43,622 bases of DNA. Origin: Bacillota bacterium. Its GTDB lineage: Bacteria; Bacillota; Limnochordia; Darwinibacteriales; Darwinibacteriaceae. Location of the stretch: contig JAAYMM010000072.1 in the NCBI GenBank assembly GCA_012521335.1, positions 1 to 43,622 of the forward strand, in the 5' to 3' direction. The notes beneath the pieces were generated by a model, which did not search any database, was not told the DNA's origin, and saw nothing but the letters and a program-made list of their open reading frames with translations. Below, in pieces: positions 8,419-17,476 of this stretch (position 1 is its first letter; each line of letters begins with the position of its first letter). The translations under genes were made by a program, and so were the position numbers.

Positions 8419-9726
8419 ATGAGCGAATCAATTCTTCCGGAAAGGCTCCGGAACCAGCAGCAGAAACGCAAAACACCTGGGAAAATGCGGCAGCTCAGCT
8501 TAGCCCTGTTCACCATCGCGGCCATTGCCCTCATTGCCTACGGAGCCTACTACTTCTTCATGCCTAAGCAGGAGAGCTTCGTCCTCAACTTCTACACCTA
8601 TGCTTCTGTGGGCATGCAGGATTTCCTGGAAACGCTGACCGTAAAAGGGACGGTGATCCCAGAGAAAGTGGCCATTATCACTCCCAAGGTGGGCGGGACC
8701 ATTGAAGAGGTCTATGTCCAGGAAGGGCAGGATGTGGTCGCAGGGCAGCCTCTGCTCCGTCTGTATTCTGCCGACATCGTTAACGAGAAGAACCTGGCAG
8801 AAACGGAACTCAGTGAAGCCAAGGCCAAGCTCGCGGAGACGGGGATGATCCATGAACGCGAGCAGGAGACAGGGCGCTTGAAAGTGCTGGAGGCCAAGGA
8901 GAAGTTGGCTGCTGCCGAAAAGGATCTGGAGCTGCAGAAACTCCTTTACGAATACGGTACTATTCCCCGCGTAGAGCTGGAACGGGCTGAGCAGGCGGTG
9001 GAAGCGGCCAAACGCCTGGTCACCCAAAGCGAATCGGAGCTGGAGCTCTTGGTGCGCAAGCACGAAGCCGACCTGGCGGCCATCGCCAAGACCATCGCCA
9101 TCAACGAAGAGAAAGTGGCCAAGGCCCAGGAAAAAATAGACAGCTTTTTAGTTACTGCGGAGTTTGACGGGCGCATCCTGTCTTTGAAACTGCCCAACAA
9201 TCGGGTGGTCACAGCCCACCAGGAGCTGGGCGAGCTGGCTGATCTCACCCGCCAGGTGGTGGAGCTGCAGGTGTCACCCGGGCAGACGGAGCGCTTCGGC
9301 GTGGGCACTCCAGTCACGGTGAGTCTGGGGCAGGCCGAGTATTCAGGCGAGGTATCTTACATTGCCCCCCAAGCCAAACAGGGCACCGACGGGCCTACTG
9401 TTTTGGTGCGGGTGGATTTTTTGGAGGAAGTACCCCAGCTGCGTCCCAATAGTTCAGTAACGGCCAACATTCACCTGCATGTACACAAAGACAGCCTTTA
9501 CCTGCCGCGGGGAGCGTACTTAACCAGCGGTCAGCAGCTCTTTGTGTACGTTCTGGACGGCCATCGGGCCTTAAAACGCGAAGTGCAGTTTGGATTGCTC
9601 CAAGGCAACAGTGTTCAGATTCTGCGCGGACTGGAGCTGGGAGAACGGGTGATCATCAGCTCCTATGATGCTTTTCGCCACCTGGATGAGATCCAAATCC
9701 TGCCTGAGGGAGGACATGCGCTGTGA
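8419..9726 (+). CDS. Periplasmic adaptor (membrane fusion) protein of a MacAB-type exporter
   Basis: Adaptor of 435 residues expected to link an inner-membrane ABC transporter to a TolC-type duct. After a basic N-terminus there is one membrane anchor (about residues 32-54, LALFTIAAIALIAYGAYYFF). A first biotinyl-lipoyl half-motif follows (GGTIEEVYVQEGQDVVAGQPLLRLY), then a long helical hairpin (about 115-245), the second lipoyl half (ITxEFDGRI-like VTAEFDGRILSLKLPNNRVV) and beta-barrel/membrane-proximal domains. The ATG follows GGAGGAGGG. The gene overlaps the next by four bases, the first of six tightly linked genes. The paired ABC ATPase and FtsX-type permeases favour a MacA-like role over an RND adaptor. 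I see no substrate information. Confidence 0.88.
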   Translation: MSESILPERLRNQQQKRKTPGKMRQLSLALFTIAAIALIAYGAYYFFMPKQESFVLNFYTYASVGMQDFLETLTVKGTVIPEKVAIITPKVGGTIEEVYVQEGQDVVAGQPLLRLYSADIVNEKNLAETELSEAKAKLAETGMIHEREQETGRLKVLEAKEKLAAAEKDLELQKLLYEYGTIPRVELERAEQAVEAAKRLVTQSESELELLVRKHEADLAAIAKTIAINEEKVAKAQEKIDSFLVTAEFDGRILSLKLPNNRVVTAHQELGELADLTRQVVELQVSPGQTERFGVGTPVTVSLGQAEYSGEVSYIAPQAKQGTDGPTVLVRVDFLEEVPQLRPNSSVTANIHLHVHKDSLYLPRGAYLTSGQQLFVYVLDGHRALKREVQFGLLQGNSVQILRGLELGERVIISSYDAFRHLDEIQILPEGGHAL

Positions 9727-10418
9727 TCCGGCTAGAAGGAATCGTAAAGGAATACTACATGGGTGATGTGGTGGTGCGTGCCCTGGACAGTGTGGATGTG
9801 GAGATCCAGCGGGGCGAGTTTGTGTCCATTATGGGCCCTTCTGGTTCGGGCAAGTCAACGCTGCTGAACGTCTTAGGGGTTTTGGATCAGCCTAGTGCCG
9901 GCGCCTATTACTTAGAAGGCGTGGATATCACGCAGCTGCGGGACAGGGAATTGGCTAAGATCCGCAACCAGCACTTCGGTTTCATCTTCCAGGCCTACAA
10001 CCTTTTCCCCGAACTGACGGCCCTGGAAAACGTTATGGTACCTCTGATGTACGCGGGCAGGCCCAGGCGGGAAAGGCGGGAGCGCGCCGAAGAACTGCTC
10101 AACCGAGTGGGGATGGGGCACAGGCTGCATCACCTGCCCACACAGCTTTCCGGTGGTGAACAGCAGAGGGTGGCCATTGCCCGGGCATTGGCCAACAATC
10201 CAACCCTCCTTTTGGCTGACGAGCCCACGGGGAACCTGGCCACGGACCAGGGGGCTGAAATCATGGGCATCCTCCAAGAGCTGAACCGCCAGGGGACCAC
10301 CGTGGTCATTGTTACCCATGATCCGGCCATAACCGCCTACGGTAAACGTCTGCTGCGTCTGCGCGACGGGAAGATCATCTCCGACGGGCCCGTCAATCAA
10401 GTGGCCCAAGAGGCATAA
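9723..10418 (+). CDS. ABC transporter ATPase, MacB/LolD-like
   Basis: Soluble nucleotide-binding subunit of 231 residues. Walker A is GPSGSGKST (38-46), the Q loop is FIFQAYNLFPELTALENV, the signature is LSGGEQQRVAIARALA, Walker B is LLLADEPTGNL and the switch is VTHD. These, including ELTALENVMVPL, are typical of the MacB/LolD/FtsE group of mechanotransmission ABC systems. It starts at a GTG overlapping the stop of the adaptor gene. In E. coli MacB the ATPase is fused to the permease; here it is a separate protein serving two permeases encoded later in the operon. Confidence 0.93.
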   Translation: MIRLEGIVKEYYMGDVVVRALDSVDVEIQRGEFVSIMGPSGSGKSTLLNVLGVLDQPSAGAYYLEGVDITQLRDRELAKIRNQHFGFIFQAYNLFPELTALENVMVPLMYAGRPRRERRERAEELLNRVGMGHRLHHLPTQLSGGEQQRVAIARALANNPTLLLADEPTGNLATDQGAEIMGILQELNRQGTTVVIVTHDPAITAYGKRLLRLRDGKIISDGPVNQVAQEA

Positions 10419-10432
10419 GGGAGGAGCCGAGA

Positions 10433-11500
10433 ATGCGGAAGAGCGTGAGTCTGGTACTGATCGCGGCACTGCTTGCATGGTGGAGTATGAGCCTGGGAGC
10501 GGCAGCGGCGGAGCCGCTGGAGCTGACGGTGGAAGCTGCCACGGAACTGGCCCTGCAGTACAATTTGAGCTATCGGGTAGCTACTTTGGATTGGCAGAGC
10601 GCCCGGGCAAACCTGGAGCGGGCCCAGATCGTGGGCGATGCAGACATGCTCCGGGATGCTCAAAAGAAATGGGCCCAGGCCGAGAAAACTTACGCCGAAA
10701 AGACGCAGGAGCTTAAGGACTCGGTGCGCACCAGTTATCAGGAGCTGCTGCAGAGCGAGGCCAGTGTGGAAAACGCCCGGCTGGCCAAGGAAAGGGCCGC
10801 AAACCAGCTGGCCATGGATGAGAACAAGTTTAAGGCAGGCCTGTTGTCTTCCCTAGATCTTGAGCGCTCCCAAAACAGCCTCTTCGACGCCGAGCACCGC
10901 TACGAACGGGCGCTCATCGATCTGGCCACGAAGCGCATGCGGTTCAATGAACTGGTAGGGCTGCCTCTGGATACCGAGGTGGTTCTCACGGAACGCCTTC
11001 TCCTTTCCTTTGTACCTTTTGAGTGGGATTTAGAAACCTGCTATGAGCTGGCCCTGCCTCTGGATTCTGGGGTCGCCAGCGCCAGGGAAGCTCTGGCCAA
11101 AGCCCAAGAAGCGGTAGCTGCGGCCCAGAGCCCCTTTACGCCCAAGGTGGAGCTGGAAGAGGCTCTGGTCAATGAAGAAAAGGCCAGGATTCAGCTGGAA
11201 CAGGCTGAGCAGGCCCTGTATTTCCGCATCCGCAGCGAGTACTACTCCCTGCTGGATCAAGCCCACAATCTGGAGATGGCGCAGCGCAATATTGAGCTGG
11301 AGCGCAAAGCGCTGCAGGCCGAGAGAAGCAAGTATGAGGCGGGCGTGATCAGCAATGCCGAGATCGTGGCTAAGCAGGAAAGGCTTGCCCAACTGGAACA
11401 GGAGTACAGCGCAAACCTGCTGCAGTACAGCCTGGCCAGGGTGAAACTGCTGCAGGCCATGGGTAAACACGCAGAATCGGGTGAGCAGAATGAAAACTAG
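10433..11500 (+). CDS. TolC-family protein, apparently lacking the outer-membrane beta strands
   Basis: Exported protein of 355 residues with a signal peptide (cleavage likely after GAAAA, before EPLEL). It has two TolC-like helical repeats: LTVEAATELALQYNLSYRVA starts the first and WDLETCYELALPLDS starts the second. Long heptad-like helices include the family-typical KFKAGLLSSLDLERSQ and KYEAGVISNAEIVAKQ. Where TolC places beta-hairpins between paired helices, this protein has only short turns (AQIVGDADMLRDAQ and AQSPFTPKVELEEA). At 355 residues it is well below the usual 420-490. I infer an all-helical periplasmic tube or a partner of the next gene product. It is cotranscribed with the exporter. 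Signal peptide and repeats are visible; the lack of a barrel is inference. Confidence 0.78.
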   Translation: MRKSVSLVLIAALLAWWSMSLGAAAAEPLELTVEAATELALQYNLSYRVATLDWQSARANLERAQIVGDADMLRDAQKKWAQAEKTYAEKTQELKDSVRTSYQELLQSEASVENARLAKERAANQLAMDENKFKAGLLSSLDLERSQNSLFDAEHRYERALIDLATKRMRFNELVGLPLDTEVVLTERLLLSFVPFEWDLETCYELALPLDSGVASAREALAKAQEAVAAAQSPFTPKVELEEALVNEEKARIQLEQAEQALYFRIRSEYYSLLDQAHNLEMAQRNIELERKALQAERSKYEAGVISNAEIVAKQERLAQLEQEYSANLLQYSLARVKLLQAMGKHAESGEQNEN

Positions 11501-12848
11501 GCTGCGGTTGTGGGCAGGCGCGCTTGCGCTCTGCCTGGCCTTGGGCATCCCCCAGGGGGGAGAGGCGAGCACAGGTCAGCCCATCACGTTAGCAGAAGCC
11601 CTGGAAACAGCCCTAGAGCACAACACCAGCCATGCCCTGTTCCTGTGGGAGCAGGAGCTGGCCCAAAAACGAGAGGAAGCGAAGCGTCAGCCCGTAGTTG
11701 AGGCTCAGGTGAAACCTGCTCAAGTGCGGAATGGAGAGTGGGCAGATGCCGGTGGTTCAGTGACTATCACCGTTCCTTTAGGCCGGCACCTAGGTCTGTC
11801 CGGTGCGCTGGAGGTAGGCCTGGGGGAGTCGGGCTTAGATCTGAACCCAAGCGGAACCCTAACCCTGCGCTATGACTTCTTTGCGCTGTCGGAAGAGAAC
11901 TCAGCCGTGCTTGCGCCCGAAGAAACCCGGCAGCGCCAGGTGAACAGTCTGGTGCTTCAGGTTTTCGATCTCTTCGTTGACCTGCGCCAGGCCATAGATG
12001 AACGGGATTACAGACAGGCAGTTGTGGGCCACGTGCAGAAGCAGCTGGAAGCTGCCCAGCAGACTCCCGACTTTGACGATTTGGAGCTCCGCCGCAAGCT
12101 CCGCAGTGAGCTGCTGTCCCTAGCTGCTGCTGAAGAGAAGGTTAACCAGCTCCAGCTGCAGCTCCAGACGGTGCTGGGCTGGGCCGAAGTGTCCTTATTC
12201 GAGCCGCTGCTGGAAGTAGGTTCCCTGGATTGGGTGTTCTCCGAACCGGAGCTGCAGGAGGAAGTTTTTGCCGCGAGTGTGGAAGTGCGTACAGCGCGAA
12301 GGAATCTGGAGCAGGCCCAAGCCAAGCTGGATCTGGAGCGGAAGACCGGGGGCTGGCAGCTTACCGCCTCCGGCACTCTGTACGCTGGTGAAGTGCCGAG
12401 AGCGGAGCTCCCAACCCTTGAACAGCAAGCTGGAGGCCCGGTGAATTGGAACATCGGACTCAGCGCCTCCAAGACTCTCTATCCGCACAAGATTGTCCTC
12501 GAGGAGCTGGAGCTGGCGGTGGCCAAGGCTGAACATGAGCTGGCCGTACAGGAGAATGCGCTCCTAGGTAGGCTGCGCAGCAGCCTGCAGGCCATCAGAT
12601 CAGCGCAGAACCTCGTGGAGTCCCAAGGAGAGCTGCTCCGTGCCGCTGAAGAAGACTTGGCGCTGCGCCAGCGGCAGTATGCCGCGGGCCTGGTTACGGA
12701 GCTGCAGGTGGAGGAAGCGGCGCTGGCCGTGCACAAAGCAAGGAACGACTACTACCACCAGCAGTTGGCCTATGCCCGCAGTGTGCTGGCCCTTTGGGAC
12801 CTGTGCGGGCGCAGGCTGCAGGATATGGTATTTGCTATTGTGAGCTAG
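11490..12848 (+). CDS. TolC-family outer-membrane efflux protein
   Basis: Exported protein of 452 residues with a signal peptide (about 1-26). Two TolC repeats are seen: ITLAEALETALEHN opens the first and LQEEVFAASVEVRTARRNLE lies in the second. Unlike the preceding paralogue it keeps alternating amphipathic strands between the helices. These are GGSVTITVPLG, GLSGALEVGLG and GTLTLRYDFFA in repeat one, and GWQLTASGTLYA and NWNIGLSASKTLY in repeat two, as expected for a barrel-contributing protomer. The C-terminal half has RQRQYAAGLVTELQVEEAALAV, the family helix motif. ATG 11490 is chosen over GTG 11481; the start overlaps the previous gene. Its presence argues for an outer membrane in this organism. 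Confidence 0.82.
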   Translation: MKTRLRLWAGALALCLALGIPQGGEASTGQPITLAEALETALEHNTSHALFLWEQELAQKREEAKRQPVVEAQVKPAQVRNGEWADAGGSVTITVPLGRHLGLSGALEVGLGESGLDLNPSGTLTLRYDFFALSEENSAVLAPEETRQRQVNSLVLQVFDLFVDLRQAIDERDYRQAVVGHVQKQLEAAQQTPDFDDLELRRKLRSELLSLAAAEEKVNQLQLQLQTVLGWAEVSLFEPLLEVGSLDWVFSEPELQEEVFAASVEVRTARRNLEQAQAKLDLERKTGGWQLTASGTLYAGEVPRAELPTLEQQAGGPVNWNIGLSASKTLYPHKIVLEELELAVAKAEHELAVQENALLGRLRSSLQAIRSAQNLVESQGELLRAAEEDLALRQRQYAAGLVTELQVEEAALAVHKARNDYYHQQLAYARSVLALWDLCGRRLQDMVFAIVS

Positions 12849-12859
12849 GAGGTGCTGCA

Positions 12860-14158
12860 GTGTCTTTGCTGGATCAGTTCAAATGGTCGCTGCGCCACTC
12901 CCGACGCCAGCTTTTGGAATCAACTCTTGTGGTATTCGCTATCGGGCTGGGGATCGGCGTGATCATCACGGTCCTGACCATGTTCCTCCGTTTGGGGGAG
13001 GAGTACGGCCGGATTAGGGAAATGGATTACTTCCGCACCGTGGAGATTTTGGGCCGGGGAGAGTCTGCCCAGTGGCAGTCCACACCCATTACGGTTATCG
13101 GCAGCGAGCTGAACCGCGTAACCTGGGGTGCATCGCTGGACGAGGTGTTGGAGCTGCAGCGCCAGCTGCCCCCCGACATGTACGTCTTTGTGGAACTGTC
13201 TTTGCTGGCCGAAACCCATCTGCTGCCTCAGGAAGCAGATAGAGAAGACGGCGTTTGGTACGGATTCAGGGGCAATCAGCTCTTCATCTCCTGCACTGTC
13301 CCTGCCTATTTCGCCTTCAAGAATGTTGAAGCCGCACAGGGTAACCTCTTCCTACTCGACGATGTGCTCTCTGCCAGCCGGGTGCTGGTGCTCACCGACA
13401 CCCTGGCCCGGGACCTCTTTGGTGAGCAGAACCCCATTGGGCAGGTTGTCCCCTTGAGCTTCGGCCCAGGGCAGGAGGCGGAGGATTTCACAGTGATTGG
13501 CGTGCTGTCTCCGCCGGAAGGGGATATGTACTCCGTGTTCAACGAACGCCGCACGGCATGGGCTCCCATCACGGTCATGCCTTCCTACCGCCTCGGGTTC
13601 GATGATGCTACCAAGTTCTACAACATTTCCGTGGGTCTGGATGAGGATGAGGATTTGGCGGCAGCTGTGGAACTGGTGCGCCGTGAGGCGGCCCTCATGT
13701 GGGGGGAAGAGGCCATCGATGTGCGCAATCCCCTGGACAGCTGGCGGGAATCCATGCAGCAGGTGCAGCGCTACGCTCTGCTCATCGGCACGCTGGCCTC
13801 AGTGGGGCTCGTGATCGCCGTTATCAACATCCTCAACTTGATGCTGGCGCGGCTGCTGAAGCGCACCAAATCCATCGGTTTGAGCATGGCTCTGGGCAGC
13901 TCAAGGGCCCAGGTGTTCCGCCAATTCATGCTGGAGGCCGTTGTCCTGGGGCTGGCGGGAGCTGTTCTAGGCATTCTCCTGTCCTTCGGCTTTTCGGAGA
14001 TCGTGAAGCAGGAGTACGGGGAGTTTGCTGCCGGCAGGCTGAGCACCCGCTTGGGGTTGGGGATCGGCCTGGGCTTTTTGATCAGTCTCTTCTTTGGAGT
14101 CTACCCGGCCTACCTGGGTTCACGCGTTAATCCCGTGGACGCACTGCGCATTGACTGA
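12860..14158 (+). CDS. MacB-like FtsX-domain ABC permease (first)
   Basis: Membrane subunit of 432 residues with MacB topology. One N-terminal transmembrane helix (about 20-43) is followed by a large extracytoplasmic domain (about 45-310, the MacB periplasmic core type with LFGEQNPIGQVVPLSFGPGQ). Three C-terminal helices form the FtsX domain, with the cytoplasmic loop RTKSIGLSMALGSSRAQVF and the ending YPAYLGSRVNPVDALRID. The GTG at 12860 follows AGGAGGTG; an in-frame upstream ATG at 12794 would overlap the previous gene and lacks a ribosome site. It probably forms a heterodimer with the next gene product. Confidence 0.9.
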   Translation: MSLLDQFKWSLRHSRRQLLESTLVVFAIGLGIGVIITVLTMFLRLGEEYGRIREMDYFRTVEILGRGESAQWQSTPITVIGSELNRVTWGASLDEVLELQRQLPPDMYVFVELSLLAETHLLPQEADREDGVWYGFRGNQLFISCTVPAYFAFKNVEAAQGNLFLLDDVLSASRVLVLTDTLARDLFGEQNPIGQVVPLSFGPGQEAEDFTVIGVLSPPEGDMYSVFNERRTAWAPITVMPSYRLGFDDATKFYNISVGLDEDEDLAAAVELVRREAALMWGEEAIDVRNPLDSWRESMQQVQRYALLIGTLASVGLVIAVINILNLMLARLLKRTKSIGLSMALGSSRAQVFRQFMLEAVVLGLAGAVLGILLSFGFSEIVKQEYGEFAAGRLSTRLGLGIGLGFLISLFFGVYPAYLGSRVNPVDALRID

Positions 14159-14172
14159 GGGGGGAAAGCACG

Positions 14173-15423
14173 ATGCTGGAAACGCTCAAGTTCACCTTCC
14201 GGATAATCAAAAAGCGGCCGCTGCGCTCTCTGCTCACCATTCTCCAGGTAGGACTGGGAGTGTGGATTGTCGCGGTGATCTTGTCCCTGAACTTCGGGGC
14301 CACAGGCAGGCTCGACGCAGTGGAGAACGCTTACGGGAACTCCCTGGCCAAGCTCTCCGTATCCCGTTCAGAGGAGTTTGGTGGCGAGAGGATGATGGTG
14401 CGGACGGCCAGCGCCTTCCGCTACGAAGACCTGGCCAAACTTAGGCAGAGCGAGTACATTGACCAGGCTTTTGTTTTCCAGGACATGTGGATGCAGCGCA
14501 TTTTGGTGGACGGCACCGCTTACTCGATCCAGACCGTTGCCGAGACCACCTCTGAATACGCTGAGGCCATGGGGCTGGAACTGGTGGAAGGGCAGTTCTT
14601 CACCCGTGCAGATGAGGAGCAGAAGAACCGGGTTGTGCTGGTATCTGAGGTCATAGCCAAGCAGCTCTTTCCCAACCAGTCGGCCGTAGGGAAGATCATC
14701 GATTTGGGCAACTTCGGGGAAGGGAACATGGAGTTTGAAGTGATTGGGGTGTACAAACAGCAGTCTCCGCTTCTGAGCTTCTTTATCAGCGAAGTCTATC
14801 TGATCTTTCCCCTGGGCACTACCCGGGCGTGGCTGTCACTGGATTCGGAGTTCGGCTACCAGAACATCTACATCAAATCCAAACCTGGCCGCATCTATGA
14901 AGCGGTACAGGACGCCCGTACTCTACTGGCCGACCGCGCCCTGGACGATCTGGAGGTTGATGGGCAGTACCTGCACGAAGCCAACCGCTGGATGGCTGAG
15001 CAGGTCGCCACGATCAGCTTCTTTATGGGGGCGTTTGCCTTTATCGCTGTGTTGGTAAGTGCCATCGGGATTCTCAGCATCATGCTGGTGAGCGTGGTGG
15101 AAAGAACCCGCGAAATCGGCCTCAGGCAGGCCTTGGGTGCTTCCAAGGCTTCCATCATCGGCCAAATCCTCAACGAGTCTTTGGCCTTTTCCCTGGGCGG
15201 TTCCGTCCTGGGGTTAGTGGTAGCCGCCCTGACGGCCCGCAGGCTGCTCAGCGCCATTGTTGAGGAGATGATGTACTCCCAGTTCGGCGATGTGGGCGGG
15301 CTTCATCCCCTGGCTGCGGTGCTGGCAGTTGTGGTGGCTGTGGCCATGGGCCAGCTCTTTGGCCTTTACCCCGCATGGCAGGCGGCCAAGCTGGCACCTG
15401 TAGATGCTCTGCGGGAAGGATGA
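14173..15423 (+). CDS. MacB-like FtsX-domain ABC permease (second)
   Basis: Membrane subunit of 416 residues with the same architecture as its neighbour: one N-terminal helix (about 19-42), an extracytoplasmic MacB-type domain containing LVEGQFFTRADEE and NQSAVGKIIDLGNFGEG, and three C-terminal helices. The FtsX loop RTREIGLRQALGASKASI and the ending YPAWQAAKLAPVDALREG are classic. GGGGGGAAAG precedes the ATG. The two permeases are diverged and probably pair around the shared ATPase dimer. It is the last gene of the exporter operon; a sigma-70 promoter for the next operon begins 18 bases later, and I see no terminator in that gap. Confidence 0.92.
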   Translation: MLETLKFTFRIIKKRPLRSLLTILQVGLGVWIVAVILSLNFGATGRLDAVENAYGNSLAKLSVSRSEEFGGERMMVRTASAFRYEDLAKLRQSEYIDQAFVFQDMWMQRILVDGTAYSIQTVAETTSEYAEAMGLELVEGQFFTRADEEQKNRVVLVSEVIAKQLFPNQSAVGKIIDLGNFGEGNMEFEVIGVYKQQSPLLSFFISEVYLIFPLGTTRAWLSLDSEFGYQNIYIKSKPGRIYEAVQDARTLLADRALDDLEVDGQYLHEANRWMAEQVATISFFMGAFAFIAVLVSAIGILSIMLVSVVERTREIGLRQALGASKASIIGQILNESLAFSLGGSVLGLVVAALTARRLLSAIVEEMMYSQFGDVGGLHPLAAVLAVVVAVAMGQLFGLYPAWQAAKLAPVDALREG

Positions 15424-15441
15424 GCAGACCCTTTCCAGGCT

Positions 15442-15470
15442 TTGACATCGCGCCTCAACTAAACTATACT
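15442..15470 (+). promoter_or_regulatory. Near-consensus sigma-70 promoter of potABCD
   Basis: Perfect TTGACA (15442-15447), a 17-bp spacer, and TATACT (15465-15470, 5 of 6). It lies 46 bases ahead of the chosen potA start. It marks an independent transcription unit even though the exporter operon ends only 18 bases upstream. Confidence 0.85.
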
Positions 15471-15516
15471 GAGCTTGAAGGTTCTTTTCTAGTACGCGCG
15501 GGGAAGGAAGTTGTCT

Positions 15517-16623
15517 GTGAAGCAGCCACTACTCGCTTTGGTCAATCTGAACAAGTACTACGGCGATGTCCATGTCCTGAAGGATATCACCTTTACCATC
15601 AATGAAGGGGAGTTCCTCACTCTCTTGGGGCCCTCCGGCTGCGGCAAAACCACTTTGCTGCGCTGTATTGCTGGACTGGAGCGCATCCAGTCTGGAGACA
15701 TCCTGCTGGAAGGCGCCTCCATCAAAGACCTGGCGCCCAATAAGCGCAACGTGAACACCGTCTTCCAGAATTACGCCTTATTCCCCCACCTGAACGTGTA
15801 TGACAACATCGCCTACGGGCCGCGCATGAAGCGGTCCGTGCGCGAAGCCGAACTCAAACAGAGGGTTGCAGAAGTGCTGGACCTAGTGCAGATGTCCGGT
15901 TACGAAGAACGCATGCCCCATCAGCTGTCCGGCGGGCAGCGGCAGCGCATCGCCATCGCCAGGGCACTGATCAACGAGCCGGCTATCCTGCTTCTGGACG
16001 AACCCCTAGGTGCCCTCGATTTGAAACTGCGCAAACACATGCAGACGGAACTAGCCCGCCTGCAGCGCAAGACCGGTACCACCTTCGTGTACGTCACCCA
16101 CGACCAGGAAGAAGCTTTGAACATGTCCGACCGCATCGTGGTCATCGACCAGGGAGAGGTGCAGCAGCTGGGCACTCCCCGGGACATCTACAACAACCCG
16201 GCCAATCTCTTTGTGACCAGCTTTATCGGTGACCGCAATATCTTTCCCGTGGAAGTGTTGGAAACCGGCGCAGAGCAGGCCAAAGTGCGGCTGGGGGAGA
16301 ACGTGGTCCAGGTACGCAGCTCCGCTGCGGGCCGCGCAGCACTGCGGGCGAAAGAGGAAGCTGTTTTAGCCATTCTTATGGATAAGATGAGGGTTTCCTG
16401 CGCGGAGATGGATAACGCCCTGCGGGGAGAGGTGGTTTCCATCCACTACGCGGGATCCCAGATTCGCATCGAAGTTCGGGTTGCCGACCGGATCCTCACA
16501 GTGGTGGAGTATCAGAAGATGGAATGCGACTGCCAGGTGGGCGATGCCGTTTTCGTGTCTTGGGAGGAGAGCGGAGCAGTCCTGCTGCCCATGGAAGCCG
16601 GGTGGGAAGAGAGAGGCATGTAA
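15517..16623 (+). CDS. potA: Spermidine/putrescine ABC transporter ATPase
   Basis: Cytoplasmic ATPase of 368 residues energising polyamine uptake. Walker A is GPSGCGKTT (38-46), the Q loop is VFQNYALFPHLNVYDNI, the signature is LSGGQRQRIAIARAL, Walker B is LLLDEPLGALD and the switch is VTHDQEEAL. The C-terminal third is a TOBE-type regulatory domain (from FIGDRNIFPVEVLE). GTG at 15517 is preferred because GGAAGGA sits 7 bases upstream; a TTG at 15511 is too close. The order A-B-C-D with overlapping ends and a PotD-type binding protein supports polyamine rather than iron or sulfate transport, although the exact polyamine is not determined. Confidence 0.93.
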   Translation: MKQPLLALVNLNKYYGDVHVLKDITFTINEGEFLTLLGPSGCGKTTLLRCIAGLERIQSGDILLEGASIKDLAPNKRNVNTVFQNYALFPHLNVYDNIAYGPRMKRSVREAELKQRVAEVLDLVQMSGYEERMPHQLSGGQRQRIAIARALINEPAILLLDEPLGALDLKLRKHMQTELARLQRKTGTTFVYVTHDQEEALNMSDRIVVIDQGEVQQLGTPRDIYNNPANLFVTSFIGDRNIFPVEVLETGAEQAKVRLGENVVQVRSSAAGRAALRAKEEAVLAILMDKMRVSCAEMDNALRGEVVSIHYAGSQIRIEVRVADRILTVVEYQKMECDCQVGDAVFVSWEESGAVLLPMEAGWEERGM

Positions 16624-16624
16624 G

Positions 16625-17476
16625 ATGAGGACCTGGAAGAGAAACCTGCTGGCAGTACCTATTCTGCTGTGGATCGGGCTTTTGGTGGGCATTCCCATGC
16701 TTTTGGTGGTCGCGCTGAGCTTCTTGTCCCGGGATCATCTGGGCAACATCGTCTACCAGTTTACCCTAGACAACTGGCGCAAGGTAGTGGATCCCATCTA
16801 CCTGAGGGTGTTCTGGAACTCTCTGCTTATGGCCCTGCTCACGGCGCTGATCACGCTCCTGGTGGGCTACCCCGTGGCCTACATAACCTCCAATTTGAGC
16901 CCTCGGCGGCGCGCTTTATCCTTGGGCCTGATTATGCTGCCTTTCTGGATTTCCAGCCTTCTGCGCACTTACGGCTGGATGATCCTGCTGGGCAATGCCG
17001 GCGTGATCAACAACGTGCTTATGGCGTTAGGGCTCATCGAGCGGCCTCTGCCCATGATGTACAAATTCGGCACCAGCTTGGTGGGCACTGCTTACATGCT
17101 CCTGCCCTTTATGATCGTTGCCGTGTTCAACTCCGTGGACAAACTGGATCGGTCTCTGCTGGAGGCGTCTTACGATCTGGGGGCGAGCAGATGGAAGACC
17201 TTCTTCCACATTACCATTCCCCTTACCCTGCCGGGCATCGTGGGTGGGTTTACCCTGGTGTTCATTCCGGCCCTGGGCCTCTATTTTGTTTCGGACCTGT
17301 TAGGCGGAGGGAACACGGTCTTTCTAGGCAACCTAATCCACACCCTGGCCACAAGGGGTAGAAACAGGCCCCTGGCCGCGGCCTTCTCCTTAGGCATGGT
17401 GGCTCTGGCCCTGATGGTGCTCGCTTTCTACTGGAAAGTGACCAAGGATAAGACGGGGGAGGGGCTGTTTCAATGA
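16625..17476 (+). CDS. potB: Spermidine/putrescine ABC transporter permease PotB
   Basis: Inner-membrane permease of 283 residues with six predicted helices. The MetI-type cytoplasmic EAA loop reads EASYDLGASRWKTFFHITIPLTLPGI. The N-terminal helix (LLAVPILLWIGLLVGIPMLLVVALSF) and the motif LPFWISSLLRTYGWMILLG are typical of PotB. The ATG follows the potA stop by one base, with GAGAGG upstream. It pairs with PotC to form the translocation path. Confidence 0.93.
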   Translation: MRTWKRNLLAVPILLWIGLLVGIPMLLVVALSFLSRDHLGNIVYQFTLDNWRKVVDPIYLRVFWNSLLMALLTALITLLVGYPVAYITSNLSPRRRALSLGLIMLPFWISSLLRTYGWMILLGNAGVINNVLMALGLIERPLPMMYKFGTSLVGTAYMLLPFMIVAVFNSVDKLDRSLLEASYDLGASRWKTFFHITIPLTLPGIVGGFTLVFIPALGLYFVSDLLGGGNTVFLGNLIHTLATRGRNRPLAAAFSLGMVALALMVLAFYWKVTKDKTGEGLFQ

